Origin: Nocardia huaxiensis
GTDB taxonomy: Bacteria; Actinomycetota; Actinomycetes; Mycobacteriales; Mycobacteriaceae
Assembly (NCBI RefSeq): GCF_013744875.1
Contig: NZ_CP059399.1
Location: forward strand, 1,860,001-1,924,000
Direction of reading: 5' to 3'
DNA length: 64,000 nt
The notes beneath the pieces are model-generated. The model searched no databases and had not been told where the DNA came from. It saw nothing but the letters and a program-made list of their open reading frames with translations. Of this stretch, positions 43,352-53,125 are shown one piece after another (position 1 is the first letter of the stretch; the number at the start of each line of letters is the position of its first letter). The position numbers and the translations under genes are program-made.

Positions 43352-43373
43352 TAACGAAACAGTAGTCCCGTTA
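43352..43373. promoter_or_regulatory. TetR operator candidate (TAACG-N12-CGTTA)
   Basis: TAACG at 43352-43356 and CGTTA at 43369-43373 form an inverted repeat overlapping GAAACAGTAGTCCCGTTA, 10 bases before the reductase start. AACGAAACNGT-like half sites are common TetR-family targets. Confidence 0.55.
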
Positions 43374-43383
43374 GGAGAAGGCA

Positions 43384-44418
43384 ATGGAATACCGTCGGCT
43401 GGGCGCATCGGGTCTCATGGTTCCGGCACTGAGCTTCGGGGCCGGTACGTTCGGCGGGCGCGGCGAACTGTTCAGCGCCTGGGGCGACACCGACGCGCAG
43501 CAGGCGCGCAGGATGGTCGACATCAGCCTGGACGCGGGCGTCACACTGTTCGACACCGCCGATGTGTACTCGGACGGGGCCTCGGAAGAGGTGCTGGGAG
43601 AGGCGATCCGGGGCCGCCGCGATCAGCTGCTGATCTCCACCAAGGCCGGACTGCCCACCGGACCGGCCGCCGCTGACGCGGGAACCGGGCGCGCCCGCCT
43701 CATCAAGGCCGTCGAGGCGTCACTGCGCCGCCTCGGCGTCGACCACATCGACCTGTTCCAGCTGCACGCCTTCGACGCGGGCACCCCCGTGGAGGAAACC
43801 CTTGCGGCCCTGGACGATCTGGTGCGCGGTGGCAAGATCCGCTACGTCGGCGCCTCCAACTTCGCGGGCTGGCAGCTCATGAAATCGCTTGCGGCAGCGG
43901 ACAAGCACGGCTTCCCCCGCTATGTCGCGCATCAGGTGTACTACTCGCTGGTGGGCCGCGACTACGAGTGGGAGCTCATGCCGCTGGGCGTGGACCAGGG
44001 CGTCGGCGCGGTGGTGTGGAGCCCGCTCGGCTGGGGGCGGCTCACCGGGAAAATCCGTCGCGGACAGCCGCTTCCGGAAGGCAGCCGGCTGCACAAGACC
44101 GCCGAGGCCGGACCGCCCGTGGACGACGAACTGCTCTACGACGTGGTCGACGTGCTCGACGAGATCGCCGCCGAAACCGGCCGCACCGTGCCGCAGATCG
44201 CACTCAACTGGCTGCTCACCCGGCCCAGCGTGGCGACCGTCATCGTGGGCGCGCGCAATGAGGAGCAGCTGACGCAGAACCTGGGCGCGCTCGGCTGGAG
44301 CCTGACGCCCGATCAGGTCGCCCGCCTGGACAAGGCCAGCGCCGTCACCCCGCCGTACCCCTACTACCCGTACTACCGGCTGCCCGACTTCGCGCGGCTG
44401 AATCCGCCTGCGGTGTAA
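43384..44418 (+). CDS. Aldo/keto reductase
   Basis: The 344-residue TIM-barrel protein shows the NADPH-dependent AKR tetrad: Asp in LFDTADVYSDG, the Tyr of the same segment, Lys in LLISTKAG and His in LFQLHAFD. The C-terminal NADP motif is ATVIVGARNEEQLTQNLGAL. It resembles the AKR group of plant and bacterial voltage-beta-like reductases; the true substrate is not known. It ends before a strong hairpin terminator shared with the convergent esterase. Divergent TetR regulator and operator suggest substrate-induced expression. Confidence 0.93.
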   Translation: MEYRRLGASGLMVPALSFGAGTFGGRGELFSAWGDTDAQQARRMVDISLDAGVTLFDTADVYSDGASEEVLGEAIRGRRDQLLISTKAGLPTGPAAADAGTGRARLIKAVEASLRRLGVDHIDLFQLHAFDAGTPVEETLAALDDLVRGGKIRYVGASNFAGWQLMKSLAAADKHGFPRYVAHQVYYSLVGRDYEWELMPLGVDQGVGAVVWSPLGWGRLTGKIRRGQPLPEGSRLHKTAEAGPPVDDELLYDVVDVLDEIAAETGRTVPQIALNWLLTRPSVATVIVGARNEEQLTQNLGALGWSLTPDQVARLDKASAVTPPYPYYPYYRLPDFARLNPPAV

Positions 44419-44425
44419 AGACAAA

Positions 44426-44459
44426 CGTGGACCCCGGCCAAGCGAGGCCGGGGTCCACG
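44426..44459. terminator. Hairpin terminator between convergent genes
   Basis: CGTGGACCCCGGCC (44426-44439) and its complement (44446-44459) make a perfect 14-bp stem with a 6-base loop AAGCGA, 8 bases after the reductase stop and 28 before the esterase stop. No T run, but the stem is very stable. Confidence 0.8.
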
Positions 44460-44486
44460 ATTACACAGTGTGGAGAAACCTGTGGA

Positions 44487-45593
44487 TCACGGGGCCGAGT
44501 TCAGCCCGCGCTCCAGCACCTCCCACGAGGTCTTCAGATCGTCCTGCCAGTAACCCCACGAGTGCAGGCCCACATTGCGGTAGACGAACGTCGCCGGGAT
44601 GCCGAGCGAGTTCAGCTTGGCCTCGAAGTTGTGGTTGAACAGGTTGATCGCGCCCTCGATGATCATGCCGAGCGCGATCGTCTTCGGGTACTCCGAGGTG
44701 TTCGTGGTCGCCCACTTGCTGCTCGGCAGATCGTAGGCGCCCGGAATGCCATTGCCGGTCGACACGAAAAGCTCTACGCCACGCAACTTTTCGGCCTGCA
44801 CGGTGGGATCGTTCTCCACCCACAGCGGATTGTCGGTGGTGCCCCACATGTTCTCGTAGGTGCCGCCGCCCCAATCGTTGACGGTCAGCCGCACGGCCTC
44901 CTGCGCGATCGGGTCACTGGTCTGCGTCAGACCCGAGTACACCGCCGCCGCTCGGAACAGGCCGGGATTGTGCGTCACCAGGTTCAGCACCGAAAGCCCC
45001 GACATGGACAGGCCCGCAATGGCATTCACGCCATTGGAATTGAGCGCGGCGTCCATGAGCGTCGGCAGTTCCTTGCCGATGTAGGTGTCGTACTTGTAGA
45101 CGCCCAGCTTCGGATCCGGCTTCAGCCAGTCGGTGTAGAAGCTGAACCCGCCGCCCAGGATCTGGATGACGTTCACGTTCTTGTCCGACAGGAACTGCAT
45201 GGCATCGGTCTTGCCCTGCCAATTCGCCTGCTCCGCACCGCCGTCCGCGCCACTGAGCAGATACAGGTTCGGCCGCGAGACCGACGTGTCACCGGCCGTC
45301 ATGACCTCCACCGGCAGCACGGTGTCCATGGCCGCGGAGTAGATGTCGAAATGCAGGGTGCGGGCATCGACGGGAACGATGTTCTTGATGTACGAGCCGT
45401 CCGCGGACCGCACCGACGGAATGGTGACCTGCGGCTTGGGGCCGCCGCCCTGGCCCTCCGGTCCCTGGCCCTCCGGCGCTCCCGCCGGCGGATTACCGCC
45501 CTGCGGTTCGGCGAGCGCCTGCCCGCCGAGGCTCAGGGACACGGCGGTCACCATGGCCGCCACGGCCGTACGCATGATTGTTCGACGGATCAA
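44487..45593 (-). CDS. Secreted esterase, mycolyltransferase (antigen 85)-like
   Basis: The 368-residue protein has a signal peptide (residues 1-28, ending GQALA) and a Gly/Pro-rich linker (30-55). The alpha/beta-hydrolase domain has the antigen-85 features: IQILGGGFSFYTDWLKPD, catalytic Ser196 in AGLSMSG, and the late histidine in GLHSWGYW. The family transfers mycolic acids to trehalose and arabinogalactan outside the cell. Its presence agrees with a mycolate-bearing actinobacterium. Specificity cannot be told from sequence. Confidence 0.9.
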   Translation of the reverse strand: MIRRTIMRTAVAAMVTAVSLSLGGQALAEPQGGNPPAGAPEGQGPEGQGGGPKPQVTIPSVRSADGSYIKNIVPVDARTLHFDIYSAAMDTVLPVEVMTAGDTSVSRPNLYLLSGADGGAEQANWQGKTDAMQFLSDKNVNVIQILGGGFSFYTDWLKPDPKLGVYKYDTYIGKELPTLMDAALNSNGVNAIAGLSMSGLSVLNLVTHNPGLFRAAAVYSGLTQTSDPIAQEAVRLTVNDWGGGTYENMWGTTDNPLWVENDPTVQAEKLRGVELFVSTGNGIPGAYDLPSSKWATTNTSEYPKTIALGMIIEGAINLFNHNFEAKLNSLGIPATFVYRNVGLHSWGYWQDDLKTSWEVLERGLNSAP

Positions 45594-45716
45594 AATCCCC
45601 GCCCCTCCCGAATTCCCTCATCAGACCGCCCCGTGACGGCAAACTACGCCGTCGATCAACATACCTTTCCGGGCGCGCGGTGACCATGCGGCCCGGCATT
45701 CCCGGAAGTCGCGGAA

Positions 45717-48700
45717 TCAGTACACGTCACGGACGTAGCGCTTCTCGGCCACCAGTTGCTTCTTGAAGGCCAGCGCCGCGTCCTCGCTCAGCTTCCCGTG
45801 AATGCGCGCGATCTTCAGCAGGGTGTCGTCCACATCCTTGGCCATGCGGGAGGCGTCACCGCAGACGTAGAAGTGCCCGCCTTCGCGCAGCCATGCCCAC
45901 AGCTCGGCGCCGTGCTCGATCATTCTGTGCTGCACGTAGATCCGCTCGCGCTGGTCTCGCGAGAACGCCAGATCCAGGCGGGTCAGGAAGCCGGAGCGGA
46001 ACATGTCCTCCAGCTCGGCCCGGTAGTAGAAGTTGTCCTTGGCGTGCTGGTCGCCGAAGAACAGCCAGTTGCGGCCCTTGGCGCCCATGGCGCGGCGCTC
46101 GTGCAGGAAGCCGCGGAACGGCGCGATGCCGGTACCCGGACCGACCATGATCATCGGGGCGTTCGGGTCCAGCGGCGGCCGGAAATGCGGTGCGCGCTGC
46201 AGGAAGATCGGCACATCCAGATCGGCCCGATCCGCCAGGAACGTCGAACTGACGCCGCCGCGCCGGGCCGCCGAACCGATGGCGGCCGGGTCGCCGTAGC
46301 GCACGACGCCGACGGTCAACTGCACTTCCTTCGGGCTCACCAGCGGGCTCGATGAAATCGAATACTGGCGCGGCTGTAGCTTTTTCAGCGTCCCCAGCCA
46401 TTCCACGAGATCGGCCCGCACCGGGAAATCGCGCAGCACGTCCACCGGCTGCCGATCCCACAGATATCCGTCCAGCTCATTGCGATTGTCCCGCCGCAAC
46501 AGCTTGGCCAAGCGCGGGCTCGCATTCCGCTCCGCGATGAACGACAGCAGATCCGAACTGACCTTCGTGATGTCGAAATGCGTGCGCAGCGCCTCGGCCA
46601 GCGTCAGCTCCCGATCCTCCACGTCGATCAGCCGGTGTCCCTCCAGTCCGGTCACCGCGAGCCACTCCGCCACCAGCGCTTCGCAATTGGCCGGTTTGAT
46701 GCCCAGCGAATCGCCGACCTCGTAGGTCACATCCAGCCCACTGAGGTCGAACCCGAACTGCCGCACCTCTTTCCCGGAGCCCGCGCGAGACAGCAGCTCA
46801 TTGGTCACCAGGGGGGCGGGCAGTGGCGCATTGCGCGTGAACGGAGCGGCCGGCGACCGCCGCGCCCCGCCGAGCGAGGTCGGTGCGGCTGTCGCCACGC
46901 GCCCGGCACCCGGCCGGACGCCGGTGGCGGTCGCTACCCCGCCGGAACCTGTGACCGTACCGGCGACGCCCGCCGGACCGCCGAAGCTGCGCGGATTCGC
47001 GAAACGGCCGCCGCCTCGGGCCGGCCGAGCAAATCCTCCATTCGGACCAGAATTATTGCCGTACGGACCAGTTTGATCGCCGTTCGGATCGATTGAGGTG
47101 CCGTTCGGACCGAGCTCCGGGCCATCGGGGTGGTTGTCCGCTGCGGACGGACGGTCGGCGTCGGCGCTGCCCGTGCTGTCGGCGTTCATACTCTCCGGCG
47201 CGAGCGCGACGAGGACGTCCGCCATCCACTGCGCGGACAGATCCTCGTGATCGGGTTCGCTGTCCACGCGCGGGAGCAGCCGGGCCGCACCGCGTTTGGC
47301 GAGGAGCTCGTCGAGTTTGCGGCCGTGGCCGCAGAAGTCGTCGTAGGAGGAATCGCCCAGGGCGAAGACGGCGTAGCGGACGCCGGTGAAACGGGTCGCG
47401 CTGTCGGACAAGCGTTCCCAGAAATCCGCGCCATTGTCGGGCGGGCCGCCGTCGCCGAAGGTGCTGCTGACGATCAGGACATCGCCGGACAGGTCGGTGA
47501 GCTCGGCCGAATCCATATCGATCAGGCGTGGCTGGAAGCCGGAATCGGCCATGCGCGTGGCGATCTCGGCGGCCAGCTCTTCGGCGGTGCCGGTCTGGGA
47601 CGCCCAGAGCACGGTGATCGTCCGGGTGCTCGCCGGGCCGGCGTCCGTGCTCGACGTCGTGACGGCGGGGGAGCGGTCCGCACCGAATTCGGTCGGCGCG
47701 TCGCCACCCGCGGTGCGCGAGTACATGCCGGCCAGCAGGCCGTCGATCCACATCCGGCTCGCTCGCGACAGCGGCGCGGTTTCCGGCAGCACCGGCTGCC
47801 CGGTCACCGGAAGCGATTGCAGCGCAGCCAGATAACCGCCCAGATAGATGCGCTCCGTCTCGCTCAGCATGGGCGCGGTCGCGGTTTCCAGACCGAGCAT
47901 CACCGCCAGCGGATGCGGTCCGCCGCTCCCCGTCATCCCGGCATGCTTTTGGCCGGGATCCATCACAGTCGGCTGGTCCTCTGATGGTGTGGATCCCGGC
48001 CAAAAGCGCGCCGGGATGACGGCGGCTGGGGAGGTCGCGTCCTGGTTCTGCGGTTGCGCGTCGGGCAGGACGGACACCTTGCGCAGGTGTACCGCGCACG
48101 CCTTGAACTCGGGCTGCAGGGAGGCGGGATCGACGGCATCGTTGGTGACGGCATTGATGGTCAGATACTCACCCTGTTCATCGTTCCAGTGGAAGGGCGC
48201 GAAGCAGGTGCCCGGCAACACCCGGTCGCTGATCACCGCGGGGAGCACGGCTCGCCCACGGCGGGAAGCGATTTCGAGCTGATCGCCCGCGCGCAGGCCG
48301 AGCGCGGCGGCATCGTCGGGATGGACCTCGACGAACGGCTTGCCGTTCAGCTTGGTGAGCTTCGCGATCTTCCCGGTCTTGGTCATGGTGTGCCACTGGT
48401 GCTGCAGGCGACCGGTATTGAGCAGGAACGGGAAGTCGGCATCCGGCATCTCGGCGGGCAGCAGGTGCGGGCGCGGCCAGAACACGGCGCGACGACTGGG
48501 TGTGGCGAAGGCCAGCCGCGGAGTGCGGCCCTGCGCGTCGGTGAACAGTTCCTGGCTCACGCCGTCGTTCACGTAGCGAATCGGATTGCGGCGCTGGGCG
48601 GGATCGGGGCACGGCCACTGCATCGGGCCCTCGCGCAGCGCCTCGTAGCTGATACCGCGCAGGTCGTATCCGGTGGCCGGATTCGCGAATCCCCGGATCT

Positions 48701-50264
48701 CCTCGAAGATTTCGGCGCTGGAGGCGTAGTCGAAGCCCGGGAACCCCATGGCCGTCGCCACCTGCGCGATGAGCTGCCAGTCCGGGCGCGCCGCACCCAC
48801 CGGAGCCACCGACCGCTGCAGCAGCGTCATGGTGCGTTCCGAATTCACCATCACCGCATCGGCTTCCGCCCACAGCGTGCCCGGCAGCAGTAGATCGGCG
48901 TAGGCGGTGGTGGCGGTGTCGGCGTACACGTCCTGCACGATCACCAGATCCGCGGCCTCCAGCCCGCCGATCACGGTCTTCCGATTCGCGATGGAGGCAA
49001 CGGGATTGCTGCAGATGATCCAGGCGGCCTTGATGCGCCCGTCCTCGAGGCCGCGGAACATCTCCACCGTGCCGGGACCGGCCTCGGAGCGGATGGCGCC
49101 CGGTTCCAGCCCCCACGCCCGCTCCGCGAACGCGCGATCACCCTCGGCGAGCACACTGCGCTGACCGGGCAGACCCGGTCCCATGTACCCCATTTCGCGC
49201 CCGCCCATGGCGTTCGGCTGCCCGGTGACGGAGAACGGCCCGCTGCCGGTCCGGCAGATCGCGCCGGTGGCCAGGTGCAGGTTCACGATGGCGTTGGTGC
49301 TCCAGGTGCCGTGGGTGGACTGGTTGATTCCCATGGTCCACAACGACATCCACTCACCGGCCGCGCCGATCCACTCGGCGGCGGTGCGAATGTCCGCCTC
49401 GTCCAGTCCGGTGATCTCTGCGACGATCGCGGGCGGGTACGCGGCCAGGAACTCCGGCATCGCCTCCCAGCCCTCGGTGTGCTCGGCGATGAATTCGCGG
49501 TCCACCCAGCCGTTTTCGACCAGCAGGTGCAGCAGCCCGTTCAGCAGGGCCAGATCCGTGCCGGGCTTGATCTGCAGGAACAGATCCGCCCGCGCCGCGG
49601 TATCGGTGCGCCGCGGATCCACCACGATGAGTTTCGCGCCCGCCTTGAGTCGATCGGCCATGCGCAGGAACAGAATCGGATGGCAGTCGGCCAGATTCGC
49701 GCCGGTGACGAAGAACAGATCCGCGTGATCGATGTCATCGTAGGACCCGGGCGGCCCGTCCGCGCCCAGCGACTGCTTGTAACCGGTCGCGGCGGAGGCC
49801 ATGCACAGCCGCGAATTGGCCTCGATGTGCACGGTCCGCAGATAGCCCTTGGCGAGTTTGGTTGCCAGATACTGCGCTTCGATCGACATCTGCCCGGACA
49901 CGTACAGCGCGATGGCGTCCGGTCCGTTCGTGTCGAGGATCACCCGCAGCCGTTCGGCGGCCTCGCGCACGGCCTCGTCCACCGGGACGGGCACCGGCGC
50001 CTGCCCGCGCTCGGGTCGGCGGAACGCGGTCTCCATCCGGCCCGGCGTGCGCATGAGCTCGGCGTGCGTCGCGCCCTTGGTGCACAGCCGCCCCCCGTTC
50101 ACCGGGTGCAACTTGTCGCCGCTGACCTTCGCGATGACGGTCGCCCCGGACGCGTCGGCCTTGGTGTCGACGGTGATGCCGCAGCCCACACCGCAGTACG
50201 AGCACGCCGTGCGGGTGCCCGTGGCGGGGGTGGCTGCATCCGTCATGTCTCCGATGATGGCCAT
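45717..50264 (-). CDS. Assimilatory nitrate reductase fused to flavodoxin/FAD-NAD(P)H reductase
   Basis: The 1515-residue protein reduces nitrate to nitrite with its own electron supply. The N-terminal half is a molybdopterin oxidoreductase: 4Fe-4S ligands Cys21, Cys24, Cys28 and Cys61, then the Mo-cofactor body (about 70-600) and the dinucleotide-binding domain (about 605-720). A flavodoxin domain (about 882-1030, SQTGTAEE) is followed by a disordered Asn/Gly/Pro-rich linker (about 1045-1140) and a CysJ-type FAD/NAD(P) reductase (about 1140-1515) with [21 protein letters not shown] and the C-terminal Tyr. A palindromic repeat is inserted in frame at residues 749-778. No nirBD genes are adjacent. 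An ATG 6 codons later is an alternative start. Confidence 0.92.
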   Translation of the reverse strand: MAIIGDMTDAATPATGTRTACSYCGVGCGITVDTKADASGATVIAKVSGDKLHPVNGGRLCTKGATHAELMRTPGRMETAFRRPERGQAPVPVPVDEAVREAAERLRVILDTNGPDAIALYVSGQMSIEAQYLATKLAKGYLRTVHIEANSRLCMASAATGYKQSLGADGPPGSYDDIDHADLFFVTGANLADCHPILFLRMADRLKAGAKLIVVDPRRTDTAARADLFLQIKPGTDLALLNGLLHLLVENGWVDREFIAEHTEGWEAMPEFLAAYPPAIVAEITGLDEADIRTAAEWIGAAGEWMSLWTMGINQSTHGTWSTNAIVNLHLATGAICRTGSGPFSVTGQPNAMGGREMGYMGPGLPGQRSVLAEGDRAFAERAWGLEPGAIRSEAGPGTVEMFRGLEDGRIKAAWIICSNPVASIANRKTVIGGLEAADLVIVQDVYADTATTAYADLLLPGTLWAEADAVMVNSERTMTLLQRSVAPVGAARPDWQLIAQVATAMGFPGFDYASSAEIFEEIRGFANPATGYDLRGISYEALREGPMQWPCPDPAQRRNPIRYVNDGVSQELFTDAQGRTPRLAFATPSRRAVFWPRPHLLPAEMPDADFPFLLNTGRLQHQWHTMTKTGKIAKLTKLNGKPFVEVHPDDAAALGLRAGDQLEIASRRGRAVLPAVISDRVLPGTCFAPFHWNDEQGEYLTINAVTNDAVDPASLQPEFKACAVHLRKVSVLPDAQPQNQDATSPAAVIPARFWPGSTPSEDQPTVMDPGQKHAGMTGSGGPHPLAVMLGLETATAPMLSETERIYLGGYLAALQSLPVTGQPVLPETAPLSRASRMWIDGLLAGMYSRTAGGDAPTEFGADRSPAVTTSSTDAGPASTRTITVLWASQTGTAEELAAEIATRMADSGFQPRLIDMDSAELTDLSGDVLIVSSTFGDGGPPDNGADFWERLSDSATRFTGVRYAVFALGDSSYDDFCGHGRKLDELLAKRGAARLLPRVDSEPDHEDLSAQWMADVLVALAPESMNADSTGSADADRPSAADNHPDGPELGPNGTSIDPNGDQTGPYGNNSGPNGGFARPARGGGRFANPRSFGGPAGVAGTVTGSGGVATATGVRPGAGRVATAAPTSLGGARRSPAAPFTRNAPLPAPLVTNELLSRAGSGKEVRQFGFDLSGLDVTYEVGDSLGIKPANCEALVAEWLAVTGLEGHRLIDVEDRELTLAEALRTHFDITKVSSDLLSFIAERNASPRLAKLLRRDNRNELDGYLWDRQPVDVLRDFPVRADLVEWLGTLKKLQPRQYSISSSPLVSPKEVQLTVGVVRYGDPAAIGSAARRGGVSSTFLADRADLDVPIFLQRAPHFRPPLDPNAPMIMVGPGTGIAPFRGFLHERRAMGAKGRNWLFFGDQHAKDNFYYRAELEDMFRSGFLTRLDLAFSRDQRERIYVQHRMIEHGAELWAWLREGGHFYVCGDASRMAKDVDDTLLKIARIHGKLSEDAALAFKKQLVAEKRYVRDVY
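47932..48020. repeat. 89-bp palindromic element inserted in frame within the nitrate reductase gene
   Basis: A left arm from 47932 (GTCATCCCGGCATGCTTTTG, then GCCGGGATCCATCAC) is mirrored by a right arm ending at 48020 (GCGCGCCGGGATGAC at its end); about 31 of 34 positions pair, with a loop of about 20 bases. It encodes residues 749-778 ([10 protein letters not shown] and [10 protein letters not shown]) in a linker between the Mo-binding and flavodoxin parts, without breaking the frame. TCATCCCGGCGCGC/GGCCGGGATCCA-like palindromes are dispersed repeats in some actinobacterial genomes (recall). Confidence 0.85.
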
Positions 50265-50312
50265 CCCCGATTGCGGGAGATTTACCGAACGTTATCGGCA
50301 GATGACAAAAAT

Positions 50313-50341
50313 CCTCACCGCCGCGAAAAACGGCGGTGAGG
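50313..50341 (-). terminator. Rho-independent terminator of menG
   Basis: CCTCACCGCCG (50313-50323) and CGGCGGTGAGG (50331-50341) form an 11-bp perfect stem with a 7-base loop. On the minus strand it is followed by ATTTTTGTC, a T run. It lies 56 bases after the menG stop and just before the nitrate reductase promoter region. Confidence 0.85.
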
Positions 50342-50397
50342 GCGGAAAATCGGTGACAAGCCTCACAAAACCGCAGCGTGACGGGGGTGGCGAGAAT

Positions 50398-51111
50398 TCA
50401 GGCGAGCTTGTACCCGCGATGCAGCGCCACCGCGCCGCCACTGAGATTGCGCCATTTCACCGCCGACCAGCCCGCATCGGCGATGCGCAGCGCCAGCTGC
50501 GACTGGGTCGGCCACGCACGGATCGACTCGGCCAGGTAGACGTACGCGTCCGGATTCGAGGAGACCTTCTTCGCCACCCACGGCAGCGCCTTCATCAGGT
50601 ACTCCATGTAGACGGTCCGGAACGGTCCGAAGGTCGGGGTGGAGAACTCGGCCACCACCAGCCGCCCGCCCGGCTTGGTGACGCGCAGCATCTCGCGCAG
50701 CGCCAGATCCGGGTCCGCCACATTGCGCAGACCGTAGGAGATGGTCACCGCGTCGAAGGATTCGTCCGCGAACGGCAGCGCCATGGCATCACCGGCCACC
50801 ATCGGCACATTGCGGAAACGGCCGGCGGCCAGCATGCCCTGTGAGAAGTCGGCGGCTACGCACCATGCCCCGGACTTGGCCATCTCGACGGTCGAAACAC
50901 CGGTTCCCGCAGCCAGATCCAGCACGCGCTCACCGGGCCGCAGCGCCAGCGCCTTGCGCGTCTCGTACCGCCAGTAGACGTCCTGGCCCCCGGAAATCAG
51001 CGTATTGGTCAGGTCGTACCGCTTCGCGACCCCGTCGAACATCGACGCGACCTCGTGCGGCTGCTTGTCCAGCGAGGCCCGAATCAGTTCCTGCCGCTCT
51101 GTTTTCGCCAC
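50398..51111 (-). CDS. menG: Demethylmenaquinone methyltransferase
   Basis: MenG (UbiE family) methylates demethylmenaquinone with S-adenosylmethionine, the last ring step. The 237-residue product has [21 protein letters not shown], the SAM motif [13 protein letters not shown] (about residues 63-74), [10 protein letters not shown], then [24 protein letters not shown] and the C-terminal [14 protein letters not shown]. All family signatures are intact. It is followed by a strong terminator on the same strand and preceded by the DUF3592-like gene 9 bases upstream. Confidence 0.96.
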   Translation of the reverse strand: MAKTERQELIRASLDKQPHEVASMFDGVAKRYDLTNTLISGGQDVYWRYETRKALALRPGERVLDLAAGTGVSTVEMAKSGAWCVAADFSQGMLAAGRFRNVPMVAGDAMALPFADESFDAVTISYGLRNVADPDLALREMLRVTKPGGRLVVAEFSTPTFGPFRTVYMEYLMKALPWVAKKVSSNPDAYVYLAESIRAWPTQSQLALRIADAGWSAVKWRNLSGGAVALHRGYKLA

Positions 51112-51120
51112 ACCCGCACC

Positions 51121-51627
51121 CTAGCCCTCGACGCGGGAGCGCGACCATCGTGCCCGGGTGCGGTTGAACGCGGCCAGCCAGGCGGTCGGCGGCGAGCCCA
51201 GCAGCCACAGCAGCGGCAGTGCGACACCCCACGTCACCACGATCACCGACAGGATCGGGATGACCGCGACACGAACGTCGCGACCGGCGACACGCACGAG
51301 GTCCGGATCGCTGCGATCGTATTCGACATTGATGCGTTCGCCGGCCGTCAGCTTGGTCGGATACAGCACGCCGACCTTCGGATTGTGGGTCACCCCATCG
51401 GGTGTCACGAAGATGACCGCCGAGCGCAACCGTCCCGCCGACAGTACTTCCGCGCTGGTCACGCCCTTGTTCGCATTGATCAGCTGGTCGTCGCGCCAGG
51501 CCGCCGCGAGCAGCAGCAGCGCCAGCACGCTCACCGCGCACGCGGTGACGACGACCCCGATCCGGGCCCGCCGCAAGCGAATCGCGCGGCGCCGCGTGCT
51601 GGTAGCAGACTGGCTAGTTTCCGACAC
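51121..51627 (-). CDS. DUF3592-like membrane protein
   Basis: The 168-residue protein has two membrane helices, at about residues 24-44 and 122-145, bracketing an extracytoplasmic beta-rich domain (ANKGVTSAEVLSAG, VIFVTPDGVTHNPKVGVLYPTKLTAGERINVEYDRSDPDLVRVAG). This is the DUF3592 arrangement. A similar protein precedes menG in mycobacteria (Rv0556, by recall), so the pairing is conserved; a role in the membrane steps of quinone synthesis is only a guess. It ends in a basic cytoplasmic tail. Confidence 0.82.
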   Translation of the reverse strand: MSETSQSATSTRRRAIRLRRARIGVVVTACAVSVLALLLLAAAWRDDQLINANKGVTSAEVLSAGRLRSAVIFVTPDGVTHNPKVGVLYPTKLTAGERINVEYDRSDPDLVRVAGRDVRVAVIPILSVIVVTWGVALPLLWLLGSPPTAWLAAFNRTRARWSRSRVEG

Positions 51628-51666
51628 TTCACCAGGCTATTCCACGGCCGGGCTACCCTTGCCGCC

Positions 51667-52170
51667 ATGTCCCGTAAATTCAGCTTCACCGTGCAGTACA
51701 GCGTTCCGGTAGAAGATCTTCACCGGGCACTCACCAATGACGAGATGTGGCAGGCGCGGTTCGCGGACGCGGCCACCGCGACCCTGGATCTGTCCCACCC
51801 GGACGGGCCCGGAACCATTCGCATTCATATGACCGAAAAGGCTCCCGAGGACAAGATTCCCGCCGTCGTGAAGAAGGTGCTCAAGAGCGAGCTCATGCTC
51901 GAGCGCACCGACACCTGGGGCGCGCTGGACGGTGACACCGCCAAGGGCAGCTTCGTCGGCAAGTCCGGCGGCATCACCACCGCCATGGAGGGCACCTTCG
52001 AATTGCGGGCCACCGCAGAGGGTTCCGAGATCGAGGCCGCCGGCACCGTTGATGTCAGCGTGCCGGTTGTCGGCGGGCTCATCGAGCCGCTGGTCGAGAA
52101 CCTGCTGGAGAAGACCATGAACAGCGAGCGCAAGTCCGTCGAGGAATGGTTCGCCGCGCAGAACGCCTGA
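51667..52170 (+). CDS. DUF2505 domain protein
   Basis: The ATG at 51667 gives a 167-residue protein with the DUF2505/START-like pattern: FSFTVQYSVPVEDLHRALTNDEMWQARF, TATLDLSHPDGPGTIRIHMTEKAPED, and GTVDVSVPVVGGLIEPLVENLLEKTMNSERKSVEEWF at the C-terminus. The fold probably forms a lipid-binding groove. Function unknown; the family is confined to actinobacteria. It is divergent from the DUF3592-like gene (39 bases between starts) and ends in a stable hairpin. Confidence 0.88.
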   Translation: MSRKFSFTVQYSVPVEDLHRALTNDEMWQARFADAATATLDLSHPDGPGTIRIHMTEKAPEDKIPAVVKKVLKSELMLERTDTWGALDGDTAKGSFVGKSGGITTAMEGTFELRATAEGSEIEAAGTVDVSVPVVGGLIEPLVENLLEKTMNSERKSVEEWFAAQNA

Positions 52171-52177
52171 TCAACCT

Positions 52178-52203
52178 GGGCCCGGGGGTTCGCCCCCGGG
52201 CCC
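52178..52203. terminator. GC-rich hairpin with TTCG loop
   Basis: GGGCCCGGGGG (52178-52188), loop TTCG, CCCCCGGGCCC (52193-52203). The perfect 11-bp stem lies 8 bases after the DUF2505 stop and 9 before the convergent gene's stop. No T run. Confidence 0.72.
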
Positions 52204-52212
52204 GTACCATCG

Positions 52213-52650
52213 CTACCGCATTGCGCTCGGGTCGAATTCGCGCGGTTCGACCAGCACCAGCCAGTTGCCGGAGTTGTCGCGGATGACGGCCTCCACGCCG
52301 TACGGACGCTCCGACGGCGGCTGCACGAACTCCACGCCTTTGGCGGTGAGCTCCTCGAAAGTCTTGTGACAGTCGTCGGTCCGCAGACCCAGCGCGCCGT
52401 GCGTGCCCTTGTTCAGGGCCCGGCGAGTGGCCTGCGCGAGTTCGTCGTCCAGCGGCGGACCGGGGACCATGAGCGTCACCTCCAGCTCCCGATGATCGGG
52501 ATGGGCCACGGTCACCCAGCGGAAACCATTGTCGCCCATGGTCACATCGCTGACCTCCACGAAGCCGAGCTTCTCGGTGTACCACTGCTTGGCGGCATCC
52601 TGGTCGAGCACGTACACGGTCACCAGGGAGATGTTCGTAATAGTCGTCAT
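52213..52650 (-). CDS. VOC family (glyoxalase/bleomycin-resistance-like) protein
   Basis: The 145-residue protein has two VOC units: LVTVYVLDQDAAKQWYTEKLGFVEVSDV with VTVAHPDHRELEVTL, and GALGLRTDDCHKTFEELTAKGVEFVQPPSERPYGVEAVIRDNSGNWLVLVEP. Metal ligands could be His in VAHPD and Glu in LELT and VEP. It is the last gene of a menJ-AraC-VOC run, 55 bases after the regulator, which suggests control by that regulator. Substrate unknown. Confidence 0.88.
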   Translation of the reverse strand: MTTITNISLVTVYVLDQDAAKQWYTEKLGFVEVSDVTMGDNGFRWVTVAHPDHRELEVTLMVPGPPLDDELAQATRRALNKGTHGALGLRTDDCHKTFEELTAKGVEFVQPPSERPYGVEAVIRDNSGNWLVLVEPREFDPSAMR

Positions 52651-52705
52651 GCTCCGAGGCTATGGAACCGGGGGCCGCGCGGGCTTCTCCGAAATTGCGG
52701 TGTTC

Positions 52706-53125
52706 TCAGTCCGGCAGCTTGCGGTCCGACAGACCGTGCATGAAGACGTAGCAGCCCGGAATGTGCGGCACGCCCTCCACCGCGAACTTGGCCTGATACT
52801 CCGACGGCGACATCCCCACCAGTTCGGTGAACTTGCGGCTGAACGAACCGAGACTGCTGTAGCCCACCAGCATGCAGGCTTCCGTGACCGTGATGTTGGT
52901 GGCACGCAACAGATCCTGCGCCCGCTCGATGCGCCGCTCGGCCAGATACAGGGCCGGGGTCTTGCCGTACGTCGCGGCGAAACAACGCAGGAAGTGATAC
53001 TTCGAGACGCCCGCGGCCGCCGCCAGACTGTCCAGGTCCAGCGGCTGCGCGTAGTTCCGGTCGGCCAGATCCCGGGCCCGCCGCAGATGCGGCAGCAGGT
53101 CCTCGGGAACCGGCCGGGAGCTCAT
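52706..53125 (-). CDS. AraC-family transcriptional regulator
   Basis: The 139-residue protein is little more than the AraC DNA-binding domain with two HTHs (about residues 10-105): ARDLADRNYAQPLDLDSLAAAAGVSKYHFLRCFAATYG, then ERRIERAQDLLRATNITVTEACMLVGYSSLGSFSRKFTELVGMSPSEY. It lacks an effector domain. Its start overlaps the end of menJ by 4 bases, so expression is coupled. It likely controls the VOC gene downstream. Confidence 0.91.
   Translation of the reverse strand: MSSRPVPEDLLPHLRRARDLADRNYAQPLDLDSLAAAAGVSKYHFLRCFAATYGKTPALYLAERRIERAQDLLRATNITVTEACMLVGYSSLGSFSRKFTELVGMSPSEYQAKFAVEGVPHIPGCYVFMHGLSDRKLPD

Noticed and set aside
50265..50312. GlnR box before the nitrate reductase gene
   Set aside because: GTCAT-N6-ATAAC-N6-TAAAT on the minus strand has the spacing of a GlnR site but too few matching bases to call by eye.
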